Of a stretch of DNA of 6,673 nt, positions 1 through 5,786 are shown in pieces. The notes under the pieces were generated by a model, which saw only the letters and a list, made by a program, of their open reading frames with translations, was not told the origin of the DNA and searched no databases. The translations under genes were made by a program, and so were the position numbers. This DNA comes from Syntrophobacterales bacterium (GTDB lineage: Bacteria > Desulfobacterota > Syntrophobacteria > BM002), in the NCBI GenBank assembly GCA_030613915.1, contig JAUWKY010000132.1, forward strand, positions 1-6,673, read 5' to 3'. How positions within the stretch are numbered: position 1 is the first letter of the stretch; every line of letters begins with the position of its first letter.

Positions 1-1065
1 AATTGAGCCGAGTCTCCGGAAGAAAAACAAAAGCATCAGCCCCGCCAACAGCAGGGCAGTTCCGAGATGGAGCCATGCGGGCAGTAGTTCGCTGCTAGCG
101 ACGGCCAGTCTTGCTTGCAAGGAAATCCCGAGGGAGCCGTAAAGCCAATCAGTCGCCAATCCCAGCAACACCGAAAAAATCGCAATAGATCCCAGGTAAA
201 TAATCACACCCCGCTTCCCCAGCACTCTGGTAAGCACCGCGAGGGAGGCAATATTGGTGGCGGGGCCTGCCAACAAGAATACTAAAGCTGCTCCGGGACT
301 CACCCCTTTCAGGATCAAGGCCGCAGCCACCGGGGTGGAAGCGGTGGCGCAGATGTAGGTGGGGATACCGGCGCCAAGCATGAAAAGCATGGTGGCAATG
401 CCACCCCCAAGATACTTGCTCGTTAGATCCTGTGGTAACAAGAGAGTTATGGCTCCCGCCACGATGAAGCCTGCAAAGATCCAACCAGAGAGTTCACGAA
501 ACAGATCGAAGAAACCATACCGGATTCCACTCCATAGCTTTTGGCCTAAGGTGTGGTGCTTGCTGTGCTCCTCCGGCGGGCAATCTTGACCATCGCAGCA
601 ACCATCGACACGGCAGTTTAGATCAGGTGGCAACGAGACTGTGTCCGTGGCCTCCCAGGAGATAAAGTTCTCCGTAATCCCAGCGGCAAAAGCGGTAAGA
701 AAGGCTGCAACCGGTCTAATGAGCGTCATAAGAGGATCCAGGAGGGCGTAGGTAACGGCGATGGAGTCCACTCCGGATTCGGGGGTGGCGATTAGGAATG
801 CCGCGGTCGCGCCCCGATTGGCTCCCTGCTTTCTCAGACTGGCTGCGGCGGGCAAAACTCCGCAAGAGCAAAGAGGCAAGGGAATGCCCAGCAAAGCCGC
901 CTTGAATACAGAACGTACTCTGCCGCTGCCTAGGTGTTTGGCAATGGTCTCGGGCGCGAGGAAAAGGTACATAAGGCCAGCGACCAGAACTCCGAATATC
1001 AGATACGGGGCTGCCTCCACGAAAAGCTCCCAACTGGCCTGGACTATCTGCACAAGAACGGTCAT
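1..1065 (-). CDS. SO_0444-type (DUF318/ArsP_1) heavy-metal efflux permease, C-terminus cut by window edge
   Basis: Inner-membrane permease that probably exports a soft or transition metal (Cu/Zn/Cd class) or arsenic compound. I translated 355 uninterrupted codons from the ATG at 1065 to the window edge; no stop is reached. Visible are an N-terminal hydrophobic helix (about 18-36), the family hallmark PLCSCGVLP (62-72, Cys66 and Cys68), the segment ATPESGVDS (93-101), then helices around 104-130. A polar linker (about 137-175) carries Cys151, 156, 157, 162 and His167, 170, 171, probably a cytoplasmic metal-binding loop. The second half repeats the layout: helix 194-210, GAGIPTYICATASTP (231-245), LLAGPATNIAS (264-274) and three more hydrophobic stretches. 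The two-half layout and the Cys/His linker match the SO_0444 family as I know it. The start lies 2 bases after the regulator's stop, with only a weak GGGA ribosome site, so translation is probably coupled. Substrate is inferred; ArsP-like organoarsenical export is the alternative. Confidence 0.88.
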   Translation of the reverse strand, partial: MTVLVQIVQASWELFVEAAPYLIFGVLVAGLMYLFLAPETIAKHLGSGRVRSVFKAALLGIPLPLCSCGVLPAAASLRKQGANRGATAAFLIATPESGVDSIAVTYALLDPLMTLIRPVAAFLTAFAAGITENFISWEATDTVSLPPDLNCRVDGCCDGQDCPPEEHSKHHTLGQKLWSGIRYGFFDLFRELSGWIFAGFIVAGAITLLLPQDLTSKYLGGGIATMLFMLGAGIPTYICATASTPVAAALILKGVSPGAALVFLLAGPATNIASLAVLTRVLGKRGVIIYLGSIAIFSVLLGLATDWLYGSLGISLQARLAVASSELLPAWLHLGTALLLAGLMLLFFFRRLGSI

Positions 1066-1067
1066 TA

Positions 1068-1427
1068 TCAATCCCGTAGATGCTCCAAAGTGATATTGAT
1101 TAACTGGGACACATGGTTGTCGGTCAAGCGATAATAGAGTACAACTCCATTGCGGCGATTGGCAACAAGCTGCAGGTTCCTGAGCAGACGGAGTTGATGG
1201 CTCACCGCCGACTCTGTTAAACTCAGCATGGCGGCCAAATCGCAGACACACATCTCACGTTTTTCCAGAGCCCAGAGGATTTTCAACCGAGTCTCATCCG
1301 CCAAGGCTTTGAATGTCTGGGCCAAGCTCGCGGTTTCATTGGGGGCGAGGGCAGATGCTCTCGCCTCTTCCACCGCTTGTCGGTGAATAAGCCGACAATC
1401 ACAGAGATCGTTTGTTTGCTTTGGCAA
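1068..1427 (-). CDS. ArsR/SmtB-family metal-sensing repressor, CadC-like
   Basis: 119-residue winged-helix dimeric repressor that should release its operator on binding a metal. The sequence shows QTFKALADETRLKILWAL (37-54), the metal box MCVCDLA (59-65, Cys60 and Cys62), and the recognition helix LTESAVSHQLRLL (70-82), followed by the wing NRRNGVVLYYRL. An N-terminal Cys9-x-Cys11 with His15 gives a CadC-like alpha3N site together with Cys60/62. The C-terminal Asp103, His105, His116 and Asp119 line up one-for-one with SmtB Asp104, His106, His117 and Glu120, so an alpha5 site also appears intact. The family usually senses Cd, Pb or Zn with these ligands. The start is TTG at 1427, chosen because AAGGA (1436-1440) sits 8 bases upstream and no in-frame ATG precedes the N-terminal Cys pair. 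It leads the permease by 2 bases, making an autoregulated sensor-pump operon. The exact inducer cannot be read from the sequence. Confidence 0.93.
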   Translation of the reverse strand: MPKQTNDLCDCRLIHRQAVEEARASALAPNETASLAQTFKALADETRLKILWALEKREMCVCDLAAMLSLTESAVSHQLRLLRNLQLVANRRNGVVLYYRLTDNHVSQLINITLEHLRD

Positions 1428-1447
1428 AACGGTTTTCCTTTCTTATC

Positions 1448-1461
1448 TGAGTATATGCTCA
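1448..1461. promoter_or_regulatory. Candidate ArsR/SmtB operator (TGAG-N6-CTCA inverted repeat)
   Basis: TGAGTATATGCTCA is palindromic at 12 of 14 positions; one base pair near the centre fails. It resembles the 6-2-6 half-site layout (TGAA/TGAG...TTCA/CTCA) known for SmtB, ZiaR and CadC operators. It begins directly after the -10 box of the minus-strand promoter and covers the expected transcription start near 1455, where a bound repressor would block initiation. Confidence 0.75.
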
Positions 1462-1490
1462 AATATACACATAATGAGAGGTGTTGTCAA
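1462..1490 (-). promoter_or_regulatory. Sigma70-type promoter of the metal sensor-permease operon
   Basis: On the minus strand TTGACA (1485-1490, full consensus) is followed by a 17-base spacer and TATATT (1462-1467, 4 of 6 including the key first A and last T). Predicted start near 1455 gives a leader of about 28 bases to the TTG start at 1427. The strength of the boxes fits a promoter that is held off by a repressor. Confidence 0.78.
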
Positions 1491-1508
1491 GAGGGGGGTA
1501 GTAATCAG

Positions 1509-1538
1509 TTGACTGTCCTTTGGAAAATCTGCTACTTT
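1509..1538 (+). promoter_or_regulatory. Candidate purL promoter
   Basis: TTGACT (1509-1514, 5 of 6 to consensus), an 18-base spacer, then TACTTT (1533-1538, only 3 of 6). The start would fall near 1545, about 30 bases ahead of the GTG codon. The -10 match is weak, so the assignment is tentative. It lies back to back with the metal-operon promoter: the two -35 boxes are 18 bases apart. No PurR box or purine riboswitch was recognised. Confidence 0.42.
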
Positions 1539-1574
1539 TGGCCGCACATTACTCAAAAGAAGGAATAGTTATTC

Positions 1575-4500
1575 GTGGTTGCCCGCCTGGAAATCACCCT
1601 CAAGCCCGACCTATTTGATGCCGAAGGAGAGGCAATCAGGCGCAAAGCCAGGGACTATTTTAATATCCAGCTGGATGAAGTACGCACCATTCACGTCCTC
1701 ACCATTGAGGCGCAACTAACCCAAGAGCAACTAGAATCAGCCCGCCGCCAGATCTTCACCAATCCGGTCAGTCAAATATCTTCTTTCAAACCATTGGCCA
1801 CCCCCTTTGACTGGGCAATCTGGGTTGGCTTCCGTCCCGGAGTGCGAGATAACCAAGGGAGCACAGCGGTGGAGGCAATGGAAGATCTTTTCAAAACCCG
1901 TTTCCAACCTGGAGAAAGCGTTTACACCTCTCGGCTGTATCTTCTCCGTAGTGAGCGTCTGGGGAAGAGCAAGAGAGGGCACCGGGCGGTGGAAGGAATT
2001 GCCAAGCAGCTTCTGGCCAACGACCTGGTTCAGCAGTGGCGAGTCTACTCTGGAGATGAGTGGAATCCTGAGGAGGGCATTGGCATAATCATCCCCAAGG
2101 TTCGACTTGCACACCAGCCCTCGGTTGAGACACTTTCCATCTCCAGTGATGCCGAGCTGGAGCGCTTGAGCCTGGAGCGCAACCTGGCTTTGCATCCCAG
2201 GGACATCCCGGTTATACGTTCATACTTTCTTCAGCCTGAGGTGCGGGATGGACGCAGTAAATTCGGCCTGGCTGACCCCACAGATGTGGAGCTGGAGTAT
2301 ATTTCCCAGGCGAGGAGCGACCATTGCAACCACAACACTTTCCAGGGTAAGTTCTACTATCATGATCTGAGCACGGGCGAACAAAAGGTGGTGGATAACC
2401 TTTTCAAAACCTGTATCGAGGCGCCCACTCTGGCGTTGCAAAAAGAAAAAGACTGGGTCATCTCTGTGCTTTGGGACAATGCTGGAGTTGCTCGTTTCGA
2501 CCAGGATACATACTACGTCATTACCGGAGAGACCCACAACAGTCCGTCCAACATGGAGGCGTACGGCGGAGCGCTTACTGGCATCGTAGGGGTCTACCGC
2601 GATCCAATGGGAACCGGAAAGGGTTCCCGGCTCATTGCAGGGACCTATGGTTATTGTGTGGGATATCGAGATTACCGTGGTCCCCTGAAACCGCACTTGC
2701 ATCCGCGGCGACTTCTGGACGGTGTTATTGAAGGTGTGCGGGATGGCGGTAACAAGAGTGGCATACCCACCCCTTACGGCCAGGTCTTTTTTGACCACGG
2801 TTACATGGGTAAATGTCTGGTCTTCGTGACTGCCATAGGGTTGATGCCGGCCACGGTATCGGGTACTCCTAGTGAGAAAAAAACCACCACCGCTGGTGAT
2901 CTGATCATTATGTGCGGTGGCCGGATTGGCAAAGATGGTATCCATGGGGTAACTGCTTCCAGTGAGATCTACAGCGAACATACCCCGGCCGGTCATGTGC
3001 AAATAGGTGATCCCTATACTCAAAAGAAAATGCACGATTTTCTCTTGGAAGCGCGAGATGAGGGATTGATTGCTTTCATAACCGACAATGGGGGTGGGGG
3101 GCTTTCGTCTTCCATAGGCGAGTCGTCCCGATTCTCCGGAGGTGCTTTGGTAGAACTGGATGAGGTTCCACTAAAGTACGAAGGTCTAGATGCCTGGGAA
3201 ATCTGGGTTTCGGAGAGCCAGGAACGAATGACAGTGGCGGTGAAACCCCAACAGCTCTCACGGTTCATGCAGCTTTCCCACAAGCACGAGGTTGAGTCTA
3301 CGGTTATCGGTCACTATACAGACAGTGGCAAACTGCACATCACCTCCCAAGGCAAGACCTGTGCCTACGTGGACCTGGCGTTGCTTGAATCCGGTTTTCC
3401 CCAATGGGAGTTCGAGGCGGAGTGGGTAGCGCCGGAGCATAGAGGACTCAGGGAACCTGTATTGGGCCCACCAGATAATCAGCGGCGAATCCTGCTCACT
3501 ATGCTGAGCCGCGCCAACATATGCTCCAAAGAGTGGATCGTTAGGTTGTATGACCACGAGGTCCAGGGAACCAGTGTCATTAAACATCTGGTGGGAGTTG
3601 AGAGGGACGTCCCCAACGACGGTGTGGTTTTACGCCCACGTCTGGATTCCCTTCGCGGCTTGGCAATAGCACAGGCACTCAATCCAACCTATTCCCGCAT
3701 TGACGCCTACCATATGGTGGCTTGTACCATTGACGAGACGGTGCGGCGGTTGTTAGCTGTGGGGGGTAGTTTTCAACATCTGGCGGGGGTGGACAACTTC
3801 TGCTGGCCTAACATTCAGTATCATCCGGAGAGTAATCCTGACGGCAAACTGAAAGCGGCGCAATTGGTCAGGGCCAACTGGGCTTTGAAAGACTACTGCC
3901 TTGATTTTGGTATCCCCTTGCTTTCCGGCAAAGACAGCATGTACGTGGACGGAAATCTGGAGGGGGAGTTCGGCGAACGCCATAAAGTGTCCGGCCTCGA
4001 GACCCTGCAGTTCACGGGCACCAGTGTTATAGAAGATGTGCAACGGTGTGTCACTATGGACGCGAAAATGGCGGGTGACCTTATTTATGTTTTGGGGCTT
4101 ACCAGAAACGAGTTGGCAGGCTCTGAATACTACGATCTTTTTGACTATACCGGACTCAATGTGCCCCGCGTGAGGATAAAGGAGGTAATTCCTCTGTATC
4201 AGGCATTGGAAGAGGCCATCCGGGCCGAGCTGGTGGCTTCGGCCCATGGCATCTATCGAGGAGGTCTGGGAGTCCATCTGGCACTGGTGGCTGTGGCCGG
4301 TGAGCTCGGCTTGGATGTGGAACTTGCTCAGGCACCCTCTGAAGAGGTGAAACGGGACGACCTCCTGCTTTACTCCGAGTCCGCCGGGCGCTTTATTGTC
4401 ACTGTTGCACCTGAGCACAAGACTGACTTCGAGGAGCTCTTTAAAGATCTTGCCTGTGATTGTGTTGGCCTGGTCACGGCAAAACAAAAGCTCACAGTTC

Positions 4501-4583
4501 GGGGCCTTGGTGGTAAGGTTCTTTTCAGGGTTGGTCTCCAGCAGCTCAAATCAGCTTGGAAGAAGCCGTTTGGGAATCTATAA
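1575..4583 (+). CDS. purL: Phosphoribosylformylglycinamidine synthase, fused PurS-PurL type without glutaminase domain
   Basis: Cytosolic ATP-dependent enzyme converting FGAR to FGAM, the fourth step of purine synthesis. The 1002 residues lie between small PurL (about 740 aa) and the large enterobacterial form (about 1300 aa). Two PurS-like segments come first (about 2-66 and 79-160; the second has DNQGSTAVE and KQLLAND, as in PurS). The catalytic region follows: SQARSDHC with His250, GETHNSPSN (318-326), GGRIGKDGIHG (about 448-458), VQIGDP (475-480), TDNGGGGL (503-510) and SESQERM (546-552). The second half has HEVQGTSV (661-668), SGKDSM (784-789), AHGIYRGGLG (890-899) and SESAGRF (934-940). 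It ends there: no class I glutaminase domain, so ammonia must come from a separate PurQ, not seen here. GTG start at 1575 follows AAGGA (1560-1564) by 10 bases. No other pur gene adjoins it. The fused form is typical of deltaproteobacteria, from memory. Confidence 0.95.
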   Translation: MVARLEITLKPDLFDAEGEAIRRKARDYFNIQLDEVRTIHVLTIEAQLTQEQLESARRQIFTNPVSQISSFKPLATPFDWAIWVGFRPGVRDNQGSTAVEAMEDLFKTRFQPGESVYTSRLYLLRSERLGKSKRGHRAVEGIAKQLLANDLVQQWRVYSGDEWNPEEGIGIIIPKVRLAHQPSVETLSISSDAELERLSLERNLALHPRDIPVIRSYFLQPEVRDGRSKFGLADPTDVELEYISQARSDHCNHNTFQGKFYYHDLSTGEQKVVDNLFKTCIEAPTLALQKEKDWVISVLWDNAGVARFDQDTYYVITGETHNSPSNMEAYGGALTGIVGVYRDPMGTGKGSRLIAGTYGYCVGYRDYRGPLKPHLHPRRLLDGVIEGVRDGGNKSGIPTPYGQVFFDHGYMGKCLVFVTAIGLMPATVSGTPSEKKTTTAGDLIIMCGGRIGKDGIHGVTASSEIYSEHTPAGHVQIGDPYTQKKMHDFLLEARDEGLIAFITDNGGGGLSSSIGESSRFSGGALVELDEVPLKYEGLDAWEIWVSESQERMTVAVKPQQLSRFMQLSHKHEVESTVIGHYTDSGKLHITSQGKTCAYVDLALLESGFPQWEFEAEWVAPEHRGLREPVLGPPDNQRRILLTMLSRANICSKEWIVRLYDHEVQGTSVIKHLVGVERDVPNDGVVLRPRLDSLRGLAIAQALNPTYSRIDAYHMVACTIDETVRRLLAVGGSFQHLAGVDNFCWPNIQYHPESNPDGKLKAAQLVRANWALKDYCLDFGIPLLSGKDSMYVDGNLEGEFGERHKVSGLETLQFTGTSVIEDVQRCVTMDAKMAGDLIYVLGLTRNELAGSEYYDLFDYTGLNVPRVRIKEVIPLYQALEEAIRAELVASAHGIYRGGLGVHLALVAVAGELGLDVELAQAPSEEVKRDDLLLYSESAGRFIVTVAPEHKTDFEELFKDLACDCVGLVTAKQKLTVRGLGGKVLFRVGLQQLKSAWKKPFGNL

Positions 4584-4591
4584 AGACGCCC

Positions 4592-4614
4592 AGCGCTAAG
4601 CGCATAGCGTTTTT
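4592..4614 (+). terminator. Intrinsic terminator of purL
   Basis: Nine bases after the purL stop codon AGCGCTA (4592-4598) pairs with TAGCGTT (4605-4611), giving 7 bp including one G-T wobble, over a 6-base loop. A run of five T at 4610-4614 follows, partly inside the stem. The stem is short and the T-run modest, but position and orientation fit. The same bases also join a larger alternative hairpin with 4638-4649. Confidence 0.6.
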
Positions 4615-4683
4615 AACCGACCCAGTCATCCGCTTTGCGCTATGCGTTTTGGCAACGGACAACTGACCACGGACGACGGACCA
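4594..4683. repeat. Intergenic repeat cluster between convergent purL and reductase genes
   Basis: Two related units, CGCTAAGCGCATAGCG (4594-4609) and CGCTTTGCGCTATGCG (4631-4646), each followed by TTTT, start 37 bases apart. CGCATAGCG (4601-4609) is the exact reverse complement of CGCTATGCG (4638-4646), so the region can also fold as one stem of about 12 bp with a 28-base loop. Next come two tandem 14-mers, CGGACAACTGACCA (4656-4669) and CGGACGACGGACCA (4670-4683), identical at 12 of 14 positions, ending next to the reductase stop codon. The look is that of dispersed non-coding repeats. No open reading frame or RNA family was recognised. Confidence 0.6.
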
Positions 4684-4684
4684 A

Positions 4685-5587
4685 CTACCTAAATTGCTTG
4701 GCGTAAGCAGCCGCCTCAAGTCCAGCCACACAGCCCTCTCCCACCGCCTTGGCAAGCTGCCAGGGCAGGCCGCAGATGTCGCCGGCCGCCAAGACACCGG
4801 CAATGTTGGTTCTCTGCTTCTTGTCGGTGGCAATAAATTGGGGTGAATCAGTGTCCATGGCAACACCGAGTTCACTGGCAAGCTCGATGGCGCCTTTGGC
4901 CCCCAGTTCAATAAAAACTCCTTCGACATCCAAGCGTGAGCCATTATCTAGGAGCAGCCCTTCTACCTGTTCTTGGCCAATGATTTCTGTCACCTTGCGA
5001 CCCTCATGCAGGGTGACCGAACTCTCCCTGATCTGATGGTCCAGAACTTCAGAGATCTCCAGGCGGTCACAAACAAGATGGACCTCGCTTGCATGGAATA
5101 GCATGGTGAGGGCACCGCTGGCTGCAGCGCTTTCATTACCGACCACTGCAACCGGCTCACCGCGAAAGAACCCCCCATCGCAGTCCACGCAGTAGCTCAC
5201 TCCACGCCCCAGCAATTCTTTTTCTCTCGGTACTCTGAGTTTATTGCGGGAAATCCCCATGGCCAGAATAAGTGCTCGGCACCTGAGTTCCTCCCTGCTT
5301 TCATTTTGCACAACGAGCCACTGATCCTCCTGGGAAACTTTTAGCACGTCCTCATGCATGAAACTGGTGCCAGCTGCCTCTGCCTGCTGAATTCCCTGCT
5401 GGAGTAAATCTTCGCCCGCAGTTCTTTCCATGCAGCAGTAGTTTTCAATGTGGGCCCGGTGGAGACTGCTCTTGGCTGGTTTGCCCATAACCAATACTGA
5501 CACTTTGGCACGAGCGGCATGAATGGCAGCCTGCAGTCCTGCCGGTCCGCTCCCCAAGATGATGACACCGTAGACCTTGCCTGTCAT
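4685..5587 (-). CDS. Thioredoxin-reductase-like FAD disulfide oxidoreductase with degenerate NADPH site
   Basis: 300-residue cytosolic flavoprotein of the low-molecular-weight thioredoxin reductase family (E. coli TrxB is about 320 aa), probably reducing thioredoxin or a similar disulfide partner. FAD is held by VIILGSGPAGLQAA (8-21) and the C-terminal AAGDICGLPWQLAKAVGEG (267-285). The redox pair is CVDC (133-136) followed by DGGFF, in the normal place. The nucleotide domain starts VAVVGNESAAASGAL (146-160): by alignment GxGxxA becomes G-x-E-x-x-A. The HRRxxxR motif that binds the NADPH phosphate reads CDRLEIS (173-179). This points to NADH, ferredoxin or another donor; the known FFTR and F420-dependent reductases show similar losses. 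The ATG at 5587 is preferred over the in-frame ATG at 5701: AAGGAG stands 6 bases before it, the glycine motif then starts near residue 12 as in the family, and 5701 lies inside the predicted promoter. It lies downstream of lgt but has its own promoter. Confidence 0.88.
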   Translation of the reverse strand: MTGKVYGVIILGSGPAGLQAAIHAARAKVSVLVMGKPAKSSLHRAHIENYCCMERTAGEDLLQQGIQQAEAAGTSFMHEDVLKVSQEDQWLVVQNESREELRCRALILAMGISRNKLRVPREKELLGRGVSYCVDCDGGFFRGEPVAVVGNESAAASGALTMLFHASEVHLVCDRLEISEVLDHQIRESSVTLHEGRKVTEIIGQEQVEGLLLDNGSRLDVEGVFIELGAKGAIELASELGVAMDTDSPQFIATDKKQRTNIAGVLAAGDICGLPWQLAKAVGEGCVAGLEAAAYAKQFR

Positions 5588-5593
5588 CGGCTT

Positions 5594-5599
5594 CTCCTT
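5594..5599 (-). promoter_or_regulatory. Shine-Dalgarno site fixing the reductase start
   Basis: AAGGAG on the minus strand, 6 bases upstream of the ATG at 5587. This is the strongest ribosome site in the window, and it argues against the 38-residue longer reading from 5701. Confidence 0.85.
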
Positions 5600-5618
5600 C
5601 GCTTGACGGCTTCGTAAA

Positions 5619-5656
5619 TCCGCTTGAGGCGGACCATCTGTCCCGCCACGGCGGAA
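5619..5656 (-). repeat. Two small GC-rich hairpins in the reductase leader
   Basis: TCCGC (5619-5623) and GCGGA (5629-5633) form a 5-bp stem over a 5-base loop. Upstream on the transcript, 5651-5656 and 5641-5646 form a 6-bp stem (one G-U in the RNA) over CGTG. Both use the same TCCGC/GCGGA half-sites, separated by 7 bases. No T-run follows, so these are not terminators. They may be copies of a short dispersed palindromic repeat, or a leader structure of the reductase mRNA. Confidence 0.5.
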
Positions 5657-5703
5657 TTGAACTTCATCCTTGACTTTGTTGACATCTGTCTGATTTCTCA
5701 ATA

Positions 5704-5732
5704 ATCTTATGGCCGGTCGGTGGCAGTGTCAA
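5704..5732 (-). promoter_or_regulatory. Sigma70-type promoter of the reductase gene
   Basis: Minus strand TTGACA (5727-5732, full consensus), 17-base spacer, TAAGAT (5704-5709, 4 of 6). The predicted start near 5697 gives a leader of about 110 bases to the ATG at 5587. It sits in the gap after the lgt stop codon at 5787, so the reductase need not depend on lgt transcription. Confidence 0.72.
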
Positions 5733-5786
5733 CCGTAGGGTTTGCAATGAGTAGACTGAACCCTTGAATGTGTGACTTGCAGGGGA

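Noticed and set aside
149..1033. Minus-strand open frames at 149-484 and 716-1033 that could suggest separate small proteins or a frameshifted permease
   Set aside because: The permease frame is open without interruption from 1065 to base 1 and has the family motifs in order; these are out-of-frame readings of the same strand.
1377..1568. Plus-strand open frame of 63 codons in the arsR-purL gap
   Set aside because: It overlaps the regulator's 5' end, its promoter and its operator; no ribosome site or family similarity is evident.
1428..1574. Possible purine riboswitch or PurR box ahead of purL
   Set aside because: The gap is short, the predicted leader is only about 30 bases, and no aptamer-like or PurR-like pattern was seen.
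2220..3035. Long minus-strand open frame of 271 codons opposite purL
   Set aside because: It lies wholly antisense to well-conserved PurL sequence, shows no recognisable domain, and its composition reads like a reverse-frame shadow.
3753..4487. Minus-strand open frame of 244 codons opposite the purL 3' half
   Set aside because: Same reason: antisense to conserved motifs such as SGKDSM and AHGIYRGGLG, with no domain of its own.
5585..5701. Longer reductase reading from the ATG at 5701
   Set aside because: The extra 38 residues are polar and unlike the family, overlap two hairpins, and begin upstream of the predicted transcript start; the ATG at 5587 has the strong ribosome site.
5702..5786. 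Possible terminator between lgt and the reductase gene
   Set aside because: No stem followed by a T-run was found on the minus strand; read-through from lgt stays possible.
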